Both the position numbers and the translations under genes were made by a program. Shown one piece after another: positions 8,508 to 17,476 of a stretch of 64,000 nt of DNA (positions within the stretch are counted from its first letter, which is position 1; every line of letters starts with the position of its first letter). The stretch is from Planococcus sp. MER TA 32b (GTDB taxonomy: Bacteria > Bacillota > Bacilli > Bacillales_A > Planococcaceae). The notes under the pieces are model-generated. The model made no database searches. It was not told where the DNA came from and saw nothing but the letters and a program-made list of their open reading frames with translations. Location: NCBI GenBank assembly GCA_023715185.1, contig JAMCAN010000001.1:1364001-1428000 (forward strand), written 5' to 3'.

Positions 8508-9224
8508 ATGTCTGAGGAAATTACAATTTTGGTTGTCGATGATGAGGAAAGGATCCGCAGGTTATTGAAGATGTATCTTGAGCGTGAAGGATATATTGTT
8601 GAAGAAGCTGAAAATGGCGTCCAGGCACTTGAGATGGCCACTGAAAAAGATTATCATTGCATCCTCCTGGATCTTATGATGCCTGAAAAAGATGGCATCG
8701 AAGTAGCGACGGAACTGCGTGAAACCAAAATGACCCCGATCATCATGCTCACCGCGAAAGGCGAAGAGGCGAATCGGGTGGAAGGTTTCGAATCCGGAGC
8801 GGATGATTACATTGTCAAACCGTTCAGCCCAAGGGAAGTTGTGCTGCGGGTCAAAGCGATTCTCCGGCGTTCATCCGCTTATTCGCCGTCAGCCAACTCC
8901 ACTGTTTCCAAAGACCTTGTCGTGTTTCCGCACTTGACGATCGACCATGATGCACACCGGGTCACGGCTGATGGCACCGAAGTGAACCTGACACCGAAAG
9001 AATACGAGCTGCTGTATTTTCTTGCAAAAGCACCCGATAAAGTATTTGACCGGGAGCATCTCCTCAAAGAGGTATGGCATTATGATTTCTTCGGGGACCT
9101 TCGGACAGTTGATACACATGTAAAACGCCTGCGCGAAAAATTGAACCGGGTTTCGGAATCTGCCGCTAAAATGATTGTGACAGTTTGGGGAGTAGGTTAT
9201 AAATTCGAGGTCGGCAATGAATAG
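8508..9224 (+). CDS. resD: Response regulator ResD (OmpR family)
   Basis: ResD is the DNA-binding regulator that, with kinase ResE, controls respiration, cytochrome maturation and low-oxygen genes. The 238-aa protein has a receiver domain (residues 5-118) with acidic pocket D11-D12, phosphorylation site D55 (LLDLMMPEKDG) and K105-like lysine in VKPFSP, then an OmpR-type winged helix (about 140-235) with the recognition region RTVDTHVKRLREKL. GGAGG precedes the ATG at 8508. The stop overlaps the resE start by eight bases. Confidence 0.95.
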   Translation: MSEEITILVVDDEERIRRLLKMYLEREGYIVEEAENGVQALEMATEKDYHCILLDLMMPEKDGIEVATELRETKMTPIIMLTAKGEEANRVEGFESGADDYIVKPFSPREVVLRVKAILRRSSAYSPSANSTVSKDLVVFPHLTIDHDAHRVTADGTEVNLTPKEYELLYFLAKAPDKVFDREHLLKEVWHYDFFGDLRTVDTHVKRLREKLNRVSESAAKMIVTVWGVGYKFEVGNE

Positions 9225-10998
9225 AATATGGAATAGTGTCGTCGGGAAGCTGTGGATTACCATCCTGCTTCTCGTTTCCTTTGTCCTTTTTATTGTTACT
9301 GTGCTCCTTTTGGAGTTTTTGGGAAACTATCACAGCCAAACAGTTGAGGAAACGCTCAACAAAGAAGCGGCAACGATAGCACGCATTTTCAATGACCATG
9401 GCAACCTGGACATATCGCTGAATATCATTGACGATATACTGGGGCCTGAAACAAATGCGGTAATCGCTGAAGTGCCGTATGAAAGTTCTTATTATTTGCA
9501 TGACGGCATGAATGGTGAGGAAATCCGTGAACGCATTCTGAATGAACCGGCGTTCCAAAAAGTTTTTGAAAGCGATGAAACTGTCATGAAGGAAATGCTT
9601 CTTCCTGCTTTATCGGGTGAAGAACGGATGGAATCCTATATTGTTTTGGCCAGCCCGCTTCAGACTGGGCCAGAGCTGCACGGGACAGTTTTCATCTATC
9701 AGTCCCTGGAAGTCATGGACCGGACGGCTGAGAGAACAACGAATATTGTTTTCCTTTCAGCTTTTATCGCATTATTGCTTACAACATTTTTTGCATTCTT
9801 CCTTTCTTCCCGTATTACTTCTCCGCTGCGAAAAATGCGTGAAGGCGCTTTTGAGCTGGCAAAAGGCAATTTCGACACAAGAGTCAAATCGGCTTCCAAG
9901 GATGAGATCGGGCAATTGGCCACTGCATTCAATCAGATGGGCGGCCAGTTGAAACACCACCTGGAAGTTATCAGCCAGGAAAAAGAACAATTATCCAGCA
10001 TTCTTACGTCCATGGCCGATGCTGTTATTACGTTCAATCAGGACAAGACGGTCCTGCTCAGCAACCCTCCGGCAGAGAAGCTGCATGAGAGCTGGCTGCT
10101 GAAAAGGGCGATTCCGGAAGGGAAGCCTCTTCCGCTTGAGCTGTATCATATGCTTGACCACGTTCTCCATTTCGAAGAAGAGCTGGATGAAGAGCTTGAA
10201 ATTGAAGGTGCTTATTATGCTGTGTCATTCAGCCCTCTGTACAGCGGCGATTCTGTTCGCGGCGCGGTCGCAGTATTGCATGATATGACTGAACAGCATA
10301 AACTCGAAAAACTGCGTGAAGATTTTATTTCCAATGTGTCCCATGAACTCCGGACGCCGATCGCCATGCTGCAGGGCTATAGTGAAGCTTTGTTGGACGA
10401 TGTGGGCACGACCGAAGAAGAACGCCGTGAAATGACGAAAATCATATATGAAGAGTCGCAAAGAATGGGGCGGCTTGTGACGGATCTGCTCAATCTTGCA
10501 AGGCTTGAATCCGGACATATGAGACTCTATAAAGAAGTCGTCCAGTTAAATAATGTGATTGAACGCATGACCCTTAAATTTGCACAAGCTGCGAAAGAAA
10601 GCGCCATCGAGTTATCGTTTGAAACAGAGATTGATGATTGGACAGCAGCTGAGCTTGATGAAGACAGAATCGAGCAGGTAATGACCAATCTTATCGATAA
10701 TGCGCTGCGCCATACGCCGGAGGGCGGCAAAGTAATCGTCAGGGCCCAGCAGCAGAACAATTTCGCCAAGATTTCCGTCAATGACACTGGCTCAGGCATA
10801 TCCGACGAAGACAAAGCCTTTGTCTTTGAGCGTTTTTATAAAGCTGATAAAGCAAGGACGCTCGGCAAAGGCGGTACTGGACTCGGACTGGCGATTGCCA
10901 GCAATATCGTCAAAGCGCACGACGGAGTAATCGACGTTGAAAGCGAATTCGGGAAAGGGACAACATTCTATTTCCTGCTTCCTTTAAAAAAGATGTAA
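9217..10998 (+). CDS. resE: Sensor histidine kinase ResE
   Basis: ResE is the membrane kinase for ResD. The 593-aa protein has a membrane span near residues 13-36, an outer domain, a second span near 170-195, a HAMP domain (about 196-250), a PAS-like domain (about 255-365), the HisKA domain with phospho-histidine H376 in NVSHELRTP, and an HATPase domain with N (NLIDNALRHTP), G1 (DTGSGI) and G2 (GKGGTGLGL) boxes. This is the full domain set of the family. The end of the gene carries the likely SigX promoter of the next operon. Confidence 0.95.
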   Translation: MNRIWNSVVGKLWITILLLVSFVLFIVTVLLLEFLGNYHSQTVEETLNKEAATIARIFNDHGNLDISLNIIDDILGPETNAVIAEVPYESSYYLHDGMNGEEIRERILNEPAFQKVFESDETVMKEMLLPALSGEERMESYIVLASPLQTGPELHGTVFIYQSLEVMDRTAERTTNIVFLSAFIALLLTTFFAFFLSSRITSPLRKMREGAFELAKGNFDTRVKSASKDEIGQLATAFNQMGGQLKHHLEVISQEKEQLSSILTSMADAVITFNQDKTVLLSNPPAEKLHESWLLKRAIPEGKPLPLELYHMLDHVLHFEEELDEELEIEGAYYAVSFSPLYSGDSVRGAVAVLHDMTEQHKLEKLREDFISNVSHELRTPIAMLQGYSEALLDDVGTTEEERREMTKIIYEESQRMGRLVTDLLNLARLESGHMRLYKEVVQLNNVIERMTLKFAQAAKESAIELSFETEIDDWTAAELDEDRIEQVMTNLIDNALRHTPEGGKVIVRAQQQNNFAKISVNDTGSGISDEDKAFVFERFYKADKARTLGKGGTGLGLAIASNIVKAHDGVIDVESEFGKGTTFYFLLPLKKM

Positions 10999-11020
10999 CA
11001 TTATTCGACATGAAACGACT
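10994..11020 (+). promoter_or_regulatory. ECF (SigX-type) autoregulatory promoter
   Basis: TGTAAC (10994-10999) and CGACT (11016-11020) are separated by 16 bp. This fits the SigX-type pattern known from B. subtilis (TGTAAC, about 16-17 bp, CGAC). It lies 25 bp before the sigX start, and its -35 box includes the resE stop codon. Confidence 0.75.
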
Positions 11021-11043
11021 AATTCTAAGAACGGGGGGAGTAT

Positions 11044-11577
11044 ATGAATGACTCCGTTTTCCACAGGCTATATGACCAGTATCATCAGGATGTTTTCCAA
11101 TTTCTGATCTATCTGGTCAAGAATCGCCATATCGCGGAAGACCTGATGCATGAAGTCTATATTCGTGTTTTCCGGGCTTATGACCGGTTTGAAGGAAAAA
11201 GCTCTGAAAAGACTTGGCTTTTTTCCATTGCCAAAAACGTTGCCATCGATCATTTCCGAAAAGCGGCTGTCAGGCAAAAGCATTCGATGGAACATTTCGA
11301 CTGGGAAACACAGCAACTGACTTCTTCTGAGCGCTTGCCGGAAGAATTGACTCTTTTGAGTGAAGACAAGCTCTCATTATATAAAGCTTTGGATACTTGC
11401 ACAGGCGACCAAAAAATGGTGGTCATCATGCGTTTCTTCCAGGATTTGTCCATTGCTGAAACTTCCGAAATACTGGGGTGGACAGAAGGAAAAGTCAAAA
11501 CGACCCAGCACCGGGCCATAAAATCCCTTCGCCAAAAATTAACCGCAAAGGAAGGGGGATTACAAAATGCCGAATAA
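11044..11577 (+). CDS. sigX: ECF sigma factor SigX
   Basis: This 177-aa protein is an extracytoplasmic-function sigma factor of the SigX kind, which in B. subtilis directs genes that change envelope charge and help resist cationic peptides. Region 2 (residues 6-75) includes LYDQYHQDVFQFL, AEDLMHEVYIRVF and the -10 binding WLFSIAKNVAIDHFRK; region 4 (about 118-170) has the helix-turn-helix LSIAETSEILGWTEGKVK. The name also rests on synteny (resDE upstream, rsiX downstream) and the SigX-type promoter. A GGGGGAG ribosome site precedes the ATG. It overlaps rsiX by 11 bases. Confidence 0.9.
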   Translation: MNDSVFHRLYDQYHQDVFQFLIYLVKNRHIAEDLMHEVYIRVFRAYDRFEGKSSEKTWLFSIAKNVAIDHFRKAAVRQKHSMEHFDWETQQLTSSERLPEELTLLSEDKLSLYKALDTCTGDQKMVVIMRFFQDLSIAETSEILGWTEGKVKTTQHRAIKSLRQKLTAKEGGLQNAE

Positions 11578-12811
11578 CAAATGGGATGACGAAAGCATCG
11601 AAAATTTGTTAAAGGATTTCCCCGTTATTAAAGATGAACGACCAAAAGAAGAGGTATATAAACGGCTGCAAAAAACGCAGATGCCGCAGAAGAAGACAAA
11701 GCACTGGATTCCTTATTTAGTTGCGGCTCTGGCATTTATCACATTCGCGGTGCTGCTCGCTTCCATGCTTGGGCAAAACAGCAATGACAGCGCCTATGAA
11801 ATGAGTGGCGCTGAAGGCGAGGGTGCTGAAGAGAGCACAGCTGAAAGCGGCGACGCAAATTCAGCTGCTATGGAAGATAATGCGGGCAGCGAAGCCGAAT
11901 CCGAGTCGGCGGCATCGGAATCATCCGAAACTGCGGATTCAGGTGAAAGCTCGGAGCCTTTCAATACTGCGGAGTCTAACGCTGGAACGCCAGAAACATC
12001 TCTATACGACGGGCAATTGGAAGGTCTTACCTTGTTTAATCTGGGCATGACAGAAAATGCGCTAGTGATCCCGGTTTCATTTATAATCCCGGATGACCGT
12101 CTCCAGGAAGATTTCGGTACTGCTGATGTGGATGCAGTGGAACTTTATAACCGATATGCAGCTGATCTGGACGAAGAAGCATTAGGATTTGATGACTATC
12201 ATCCTTTCAGCGGGACGTTAAGTTCGACAGCGAATGGGGTCAAACATGAATTGCCTGATGCCCATGACTACGACATGGCTTCCGCATCCATAAGTGTATA
12301 TTTTAATTCTTTGGCCGCCACATTCGATGAAGGGACAGAAATTTCTATTGTCGATGAATCCGGAAACCCTGCCTATTTCGATCAGGCAGGACCGGTGGAG
12401 CCGATTGAACCTGGCAGCAGGAACATTGCATATTATTCATATAGTACAGCGAATGGAGACAGCTATCTTGTTCCGGGCTACGATATGCCGCATGAGGATG
12501 CCTCCGCTGCACTGGAAGCCATGAAATCGTCACCCAACGACCTCTATGGCTCTGTTGTGCCTGCGGGCTTGGATTATTCCGTTTCTGAAACCGATGCGAC
12601 AGTTACTGTGGAATTTACAGAACCGGCCGATTTCACTTCCTATGAGTACATGGAAGCCGTTTACCTGATAGAAGGGATGGTCCTCACTGCTGAATCATTC
12701 GGAAAAGAATTGGTTATGGCGAATACAAGTGACACCAATTGGAACCAATTTGATTTCACAAAACCTTTGCCTGTTCCTGCAGGCATAAACGTTAAGGACT
12801 TCACTGATTAA
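11567..12811 (+). CDS. rsiX: Anti-sigma factor RsiX
   Basis: RsiX is the membrane anti-sigma factor that holds SigX. The 414-aa protein has a short cytosolic N-terminal domain (residues 1-48) expected to bind SigX, one membrane span (about 49-69, WIPYLVAALAFITFAVLLASML), then a long outer region. Residues about 72-140 are very rich in Ser, Glu and Ala, and the rest resembles the conserved outer domain of RsiX. The length is somewhat above what I recall for B. subtilis RsiX, and the low-complexity linker accounts for the excess. Translation is coupled to sigX. Confidence 0.88.
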   Translation: MPNNKWDDESIENLLKDFPVIKDERPKEEVYKRLQKTQMPQKKTKHWIPYLVAALAFITFAVLLASMLGQNSNDSAYEMSGAEGEGAEESTAESGDANSAAMEDNAGSEAESESAASESSETADSGESSEPFNTAESNAGTPETSLYDGQLEGLTLFNLGMTENALVIPVSFIIPDDRLQEDFGTADVDAVELYNRYAADLDEEALGFDDYHPFSGTLSSTANGVKHELPDAHDYDMASASISVYFNSLAATFDEGTEISIVDESGNPAYFDQAGPVEPIEPGSRNIAYYSYSTANGDSYLVPGYDMPHEDASAALEAMKSSPNDLYGSVVPAGLDYSVSETDATVTVEFTEPADFTSYEYMEAVYLIEGMVLTAESFGKELVMANTSDTNWNQFDFTKPLPVPAGINVKDFTD

Positions 12812-12818
12812 AAGGCAG

Positions 12819-12858
12819 GGCGCATTGTAAGCAAAGCTGTTTACAATGCGCCTTTTTT
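12819..12858 (+). terminator. Terminator after rsiX
   Basis: A 12-bp perfect stem (12819-12830 with 12841-12852) is followed by six Ts. It closes the sigX-rsiX operon just before the FMN riboswitch. Confidence 0.88.
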
Positions 12859-12897
12859 CGATTATCATTAATTTGTAATCCAATAAAATATCGATTC

Positions 12898-13024
12898 ATC
12901 TTCGGGGCAGGGTGCAATTCCCTACCGGCGGTAATTGAACATCTGTTCATAAGCCCGCGAGCCGTAAAACGCAGGATTTGGTGAGATTCCAAAGCCGACA
13001 GTATAGTCTGGATGGGAGAAGGTG
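12898..13024 (+). ncRNA. FMN riboswitch (RFN element)
   Basis: The conserved FMN-binding core is easy to read: GGGGCAGGGTG, CCCTACCGGCGGT, AGCCCGCGAGC, GGATTTGGTGAGATTCC, AAAGCCGACAGT, TAGTCTGGATGGGAGAAG, closed by a P1 stem of CATCTTC (12898-12904) with GAAGGTG (13018-13024). When FMN binds, this RNA lowers expression of the gene downstream, here the riboflavin importer ribU. Confidence 0.96.
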
Positions 13025-13041
13025 AAGGTGCGGACGTGTGT

Positions 13042-13113
13042 CGTTTACTGTAAACGGAACGCTATTTTAAGTGTGCCTTTTCTCCCTTAAGTGTGTTTTT
13101 GCTTAAGGGATTT
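13042..13113 (+). promoter_or_regulatory. Likely expression platform of the FMN riboswitch
   Basis: After the aptamer there is a small hairpin (CGTTTA/TAAACG near 13042-13056) and a 9-bp hairpin TCCCTTAAG/CTTAAGGGA (13083-13091 with 13102-13110) followed only by TTTGC. The second could be a terminator with a weak U-tract. The octamer TAAGTGTG occurs twice (near 13069 and 13088), so an alternative pairing partner is possible. Whether control is on transcription or translation cannot be settled by eye. Confidence 0.5.
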
Positions 13114-13173
13114 GCTATGTAACAACACGATCCAAGCCTTTCTTCTGGTGAATCACGACAAGGAGAGAGGAAT

Positions 13174-13755
13174 ATGAAGAACAAAAAATTACAGTCGATG
13201 ATTGTAATCGGGATGCTGAGCAGTATTTCATTTATCTTGATGCTGTTGAATTTCCCATTGCCAGCACTGCCGGCATTTTTGAAAGTGGATTTTAGTGATG
13301 TGCCAGCATTGATAGCGGCGATCACAATGGGGCCGGTAGCCGGTATTCTTGTGGCATTCTTTAAAAATGTGCTGGATTGGCTGTTCCAGGGAAGCCCGAC
13401 AGGTGTGCCAGTAGGGCATTTGGCAAACTTTGTGACAAGTATTTTATTTTTCATGCCCGTCTATTACATCTATAACAAGATTTCAACTAAAAGAGGCATG
13501 ATTTTTGGCTTGGCGGCAGGAACTTTATCTATGGCCATCGGCATGAGCATCCTTAACTATCTGGTATTTCTTCCGATGTACACATACTTCCTGAACATGC
13601 CTGCTGAAACCGGCAATGCGTTATTCGGAACAATTGTGCTTGGCATACTGCCGTTCAATCTGATCAAAGGCATTTTACTGACGCTTGTCGTCCTGCTGAT
13701 GTTCAGCAGCATGCGCAGATGGATCGAGAAGCAGCGTGTTTTCTATCAAACCTGA
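13174..13755 (+). CDS. ribU: Riboflavin transporter RibU, ECF S component
   Basis: RibU is the membrane substrate-binding subunit that, with the shared energy-coupling-factor ATPases and EcfT, imports riboflavin. The 193-aa protein is almost entirely hydrophobic with about six spans and carries LKVDFSDVPALIAAI and GPVAGILVAFFKNVLDWLF, typical of RibU/YpaA. The FMN riboswitch directly upstream supports the substrate. An AAGGAGAGAGGA ribosome site precedes the ATG. No ECF ATPase genes lie nearby, as is usual for shared-module systems. Confidence 0.94.
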   Translation: MKNKKLQSMIVIGMLSSISFILMLLNFPLPALPAFLKVDFSDVPALIAAITMGPVAGILVAFFKNVLDWLFQGSPTGVPVGHLANFVTSILFFMPVYYIYNKISTKRGMIFGLAAGTLSMAIGMSILNYLVFLPMYTYFLNMPAETGNALFGTIVLGILPFNLIKGILLTLVVLLMFSSMRRWIEKQRVFYQT

Positions 13756-13792
13756 AATGAATTCTGATGCACTTCAAATTAAATAGATAAGA

Positions 13793-13826
13793 AATCCCCT
13801 GAGAAAGTTTTCTCAGGGGATTTTCT
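13793..13826. terminator. Bidirectional terminator between ribU and fer
   Basis: AATCCCCTGAGAAA (13793-13806) pairs with TTTCTCAGGGGATT (13809-13822) and is flanked by A- and T-rich tracts, so it can end transcription from both convergent genes. Confidence 0.85.
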
Positions 13827-13839
13827 TTGTGTTCACTTA

Positions 13840-14094
<255 letters not shown>

Positions 14095-14198
14095 CTAATT
14101 CCTCTCCTTTATCTCCGAACAAGTTCAGTTATACTATCGTATTCATTCTAAAGGTGTTTGTTTAGTTTTTCAACCAAAAACCGCTAGGGGGCGCAGTC

Positions 14199-15224
14199 TT
14201 GTTATTTGAAGATATTCTTATCATTATTCTAAAAGCGGTGGATGGCGAACGGACGATATCCTCTCCTTATCATCTGATAAAAGGAAAAAAATCCGGCCAG
14301 ACAATTCAGGATATCGGCTACTACAAACTTCACCCTTACTTCGGAGTAATGCCGAAACTGGAAAAAAAGGTCTATGACAGAGCTGTACAGAAGCTGTTTG
14401 ATAAAGGGTTTATTGAAACGGATGGCCAGGTTGTCCGAATGAGGGAGGCGTCACGGCAGCATCAAGCGGCAGCCCCTTTGCTGAATGGGTGGAAGTACCG
14501 AGGGAATGAACAATTGTTCATTGCGCGGCTGTCACTGATTGTACAGACTCTTTCGCAAATCCACCAGAATCAGCGTATGTTCGATCCGGCAGTCATAGCT
14601 GAAGATGTACAGCGCTGGGTAAAAACATATTTACATAGAATTGATTACCGTAATATTGAAAGCTGCCGAAGATTCAAAGCGGAGCTGGCTGCCAGCTTAT
14701 CGGAGACTGGCGTGGAAGTTATTGGCAAAAAAATTGTAGTCCAGAGACTTTCTGGATATAAAATTGGTGGAATGACCTGGGAACAGATAGCGGCCGCAGA
14801 AGAAGTGGAAATCATCGATGTGCAAATACTGGCGATTGAAACGCTGCACGCCTGGATGGATATACTGGAAAGCGGAAAGTATCCAATGATGCAGGGTCTG
14901 CTGGAAGGGATCGTCCAGCAATCCTCGTTGACAGAGACTGCCAGAAGAACCGAAAGCTATTTCAGAAATGGCCGCAAGCTTGAAGAAATAGCCGCCTTGC
15001 GAGGTTTGAAGACGAGTACGATAGAAGATCATTTTGTGGAATTGGCCATGAATGATTCCGGTTTCGATATTCTTGCATTTATGGAAGCCTCACTTTTCAG
15101 CAGAATAATCGCTGTCAGCCAGTCACGGAAAACAAAAAGGCTTCGTGATATCAAAGAGCATGTTCCCGAGGCCAGTTATTTTCAGATTCGCCTTGCCTTG
15201 GCGACAAAGGGGGAAAACGTTTGA
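14199..15224 (+). CDS. ypbB: YpbB-like helix-turn-helix protein
   Basis: The 341-aa protein resembles YpbB, which always lies before recQ/recS in Bacillales. The region LIKGKKSGQTIQDIGYYKLHPYFG near residues 26-50 is typical. The C-terminal part (about 245-335) holds a helix-turn-helix-like segment (LEEIAALRGLKTSTIEDHFVEL) of the kind also seen at the C end of some RecQ proteins, so YpbB may act as a partner domain for the helicase; that role is an inference. The start is a TTG at 14199 behind AGGGGG. The stop overlaps the recQ start. Confidence 0.85.
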   Translation: MLFEDILIIILKAVDGERTISSPYHLIKGKKSGQTIQDIGYYKLHPYFGVMPKLEKKVYDRAVQKLFDKGFIETDGQVVRMREASRQHQAAAPLLNGWKYRGNEQLFIARLSLIVQTLSQIHQNQRMFDPAVIAEDVQRWVKTYLHRIDYRNIESCRRFKAELAASLSETGVEVIGKKIVVQRLSGYKIGGMTWEQIAAAEEVEIIDVQILAIETLHAWMDILESGKYPMMQGLLEGIVQQSSLTETARRTESYFRNGRKLEEIAALRGLKTSTIEDHFVELAMNDSGFDILAFMEASLFSRIIAVSQSRKTKRLRDIKEHVPEASYFQIRLALATKGENV

Positions 15225-16648
15225 ACCTGGAAAAAACTTTATATGATGCATATGGATTTACGTCGTTCCGCCCCGGGCAAGAAGAAGTGATAGAAAAGAT
15301 TCTGGGAGGGCATGATGTCATTGCCCTGCTGCCTACCGGTATGGGCAAGTCGATGTGCTATCAGCTGCCAGCCCATTTGATGGAAGGCAGCGTGCTGATT
15401 GTATCGCCGCTATTGTCGCTTATGCAGGATCAGGTGGCGCAATTGAAAAAAATGGGTGAGAAGTCTGTTACAGCGATAAACTCTTTCCTTGATCCCACCG
15501 AGCGGACAAGTGTGCTGAACAATTTAGGCAAATACCGCTTCATTTTTATTTCTCCTGAAATGCTGGTCCAGCCTTATATAAAGAAAAGGTTGAACGGCAT
15601 AAGGATTTCACTGCTTGTGGCTGATGAAGCCCATTGCATTTCCCAATGGGGATTTGATTTCAGGCCGGATTATCTCCGGATAGCGGAAATAATGGCGATT
15701 ATCGGCCATCCGAGAGTACTCGCTTTAACCGCGACTGCCACGGAAAAGGTGACGGAAGAAATCAAACGGTATTTGAAGCTTTCAGAGCCGTTTATCTATA
15801 CGCACCCCATGGACCGTAAAAATATAGCTTATGATATAAGGAAATTTGAAAATGGGAAGGAAAAGCTTGAATGGCTGACTTCCTTTGTTGCAGCCAATAA
15901 GGGCCCGGGCATAATATACGCCGGCACACGCAAAAAATCTCAAGAACTGTCAAATTTGTTGAACCTTGCGGGAATCCGGACCGCATTCTATCATGGCGGG
16001 ATGGAACACCAGGACAGGATATTCGTTCAACAGCAATTTCAGAATGGGGAACTGGAATGGGTCTGTTCAACAAATGCTTTTGGAATGGGTGTCCATATTC
16101 CGGACATCGGCCATGTCATTCATTTTCAGATGCCGACTTCCATTGAAGGGTATGTCCAGGAAGTGGGAAGAGCGGGAAGAGACGGCAATCCAGCCCTTGC
16201 TACCTTATTGTACGCGGCGGGTGACGAGGAACTTCTCGAAAGCCTTGTGCTTGACGATCTCCCAACTCAAAATGAAATAAGAGAAGTCTACCGGAGTACG
16301 GGTGACACAGCTCAATTGGTCGACCAGGGGATTGTCAGGGAAACATCCATGAGAGTAATTTCTTATTGGAGAACTCAGCTCGACGAACATGGCGCCATCA
16401 AACAAATCGCACAACAAAAAAATGAAAAAATAAAGCAGTCTGCCAAAATCAGAAAATTAATATTCCTGGACAGCTGTATCAGGGAATATCTTCTGGAATG
16501 TTTTGACCAGCAATTGAAAACCAGGCCTGAGAACTGCTGTATCAATGATAATTTGGATCATGCCGAATTTACACGGCAAAGGGAAATTGTTGAATCCACG
16601 ATAGCAGACTCGTGGGAAAGCCGATTAAACGCCATTTTACCGTGTTAA
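15221..16648 (+). CDS. recQ: RecQ-family ATP-dependent DNA helicase (RecS-like short form)
   Basis: This 3'-to-5' DNA helicase has the seven SF2 motifs: Walker A PTGMGKS at residues 38-44, DEAH at 135-138 followed by CISQWGFDFRPDY, and the motif VI region QEVGRAGRDG. A short cysteine-bearing C-terminal part (CIREYLLECF, then CC) suggests a partial RecQ zinc domain, and there is no HRDC domain. At 475 aa it matches the short RecS type of B. subtilis rather than full RecQ. The start is a TTG at 15221 behind AAAGGGGG and overlaps ypbB, so the two are co-translated. Confidence 0.9.
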   Translation: MNLEKTLYDAYGFTSFRPGQEEVIEKILGGHDVIALLPTGMGKSMCYQLPAHLMEGSVLIVSPLLSLMQDQVAQLKKMGEKSVTAINSFLDPTERTSVLNNLGKYRFIFISPEMLVQPYIKKRLNGIRISLLVADEAHCISQWGFDFRPDYLRIAEIMAIIGHPRVLALTATATEKVTEEIKRYLKLSEPFIYTHPMDRKNIAYDIRKFENGKEKLEWLTSFVAANKGPGIIYAGTRKKSQELSNLLNLAGIRTAFYHGGMEHQDRIFVQQQFQNGELEWVCSTNAFGMGVHIPDIGHVIHFQMPTSIEGYVQEVGRAGRDGNPALATLLYAAGDEELLESLVLDDLPTQNEIREVYRSTGDTAQLVDQGIVRETSMRVISYWRTQLDEHGAIKQIAQQKNEKIKQSAKIRKLIFLDSCIREYLLECFDQQLKTRPENCCINDNLDHAEFTRQREIVESTIADSWESRLNAILPC

Positions 16649-16728
16649 TAATGTATTATTATGGCATTTACAAATGGGACTTTCTTCGTCATAATAAAGT
16701 TATCAGATAAGATTGGGGTAATTAGTAA

Positions 16729-17415
16729 ATGGACAAAAAAAATTATCGGGAATCCTTGGAGAAAGATCGCGAGGAAATCATTACGGATAAGAATTCCACT
16801 CTGTCACGGAGAGCGCATCGGCAATCAGGCAGCCAAAAGACACAAAAACGCAAGAATCTCTTGTTGCCTGTATTATTCTTTATTTTCATCCTTATTCCGG
16901 TAACGATTTTAATTTATGTGGCTTTTGTTTATGAGCCTAATGATACCTTGACCGGAGCGGAAAATGAAAACGAAGTGAGTGTTGAAAATTCTTCTGCACC
17001 TAAAGAAAACACGGTTCTCGTCCCTGAAGAAACAGAAGAAGACGTGGCGGATGAAACGGAAGAAGAAGCTGACGGAAAATCAAACGAAAATGATGCAGAA
17101 TCAGAAGAGAAAACCGAAGAAACGGTGAAAGAAGAAGCACCTGAAGATACGGAAGAACCTGCAGAAAGCGAAAAACCTGCGGAGCAGGAAACACCTGCAC
17201 CTGAAACCCCGGCCACACCAGAACCGGAAGAACCTGCTGCCAGTGAGACTGGCGGAGCCAAAACGGTCATCGTAAAAGAAAATGAAACATTATACCGAAT
17301 CGCTGTCAATAATTATGGAGCTTCAGGAGCCGGAGCGGCAGTAGAGAAAATCAAACAGGCGAATGGTTTGAGTTCCAATGAAATTTACGCAGGGCAGAAG
17401 TTAATCCTTCCTTGA
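16729..17415 (+). CDS. ypbE: LysM-domain membrane protein (YpbE-like)
   Basis: This 228-aa protein has a charged cytosolic N terminus, one membrane span (about residues 44-66, LLLPVLFFIFILIPVTILIYVAFVY), a long outer linker (about 72-178) rich in Glu, Pro, Ala and Thr, and a C-terminal LysM domain (about 180-228, VIVKENETLYRIAVNNYG to NEIYAGQKLILP) that binds peptidoglycan glycan strands. The layout and the place after recQ match YpbE. The linker would reach from the membrane into the wall. GGGGTA precedes the ATG. Confidence 0.88.
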   Translation: MDKKNYRESLEKDREEIITDKNSTLSRRAHRQSGSQKTQKRKNLLLPVLFFIFILIPVTILIYVAFVYEPNDTLTGAENENEVSVENSSAPKENTVLVPEETEEDVADETEEEADGKSNENDAESEEKTEETVKEEAPEDTEEPAESEKPAEQETPAPETPATPEPEEPAASETGGAKTVIVKENETLYRIAVNNYGASGAGAAVEKIKQANGLSSNEIYAGQKLILP

Positions 17416-17476
17416 TGGAGGGTAAGCTAATAATAGAGTAAACACTTACAACTTAACAAAAGACAGGAGTGGGCAA

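Noticed and set aside
16661..16903. 80-codon plus-strand frame across the start of the LysM gene
   Set aside because: It is out of frame with the LysM protein, which has a ribosome site, a membrane span and a LysM domain.
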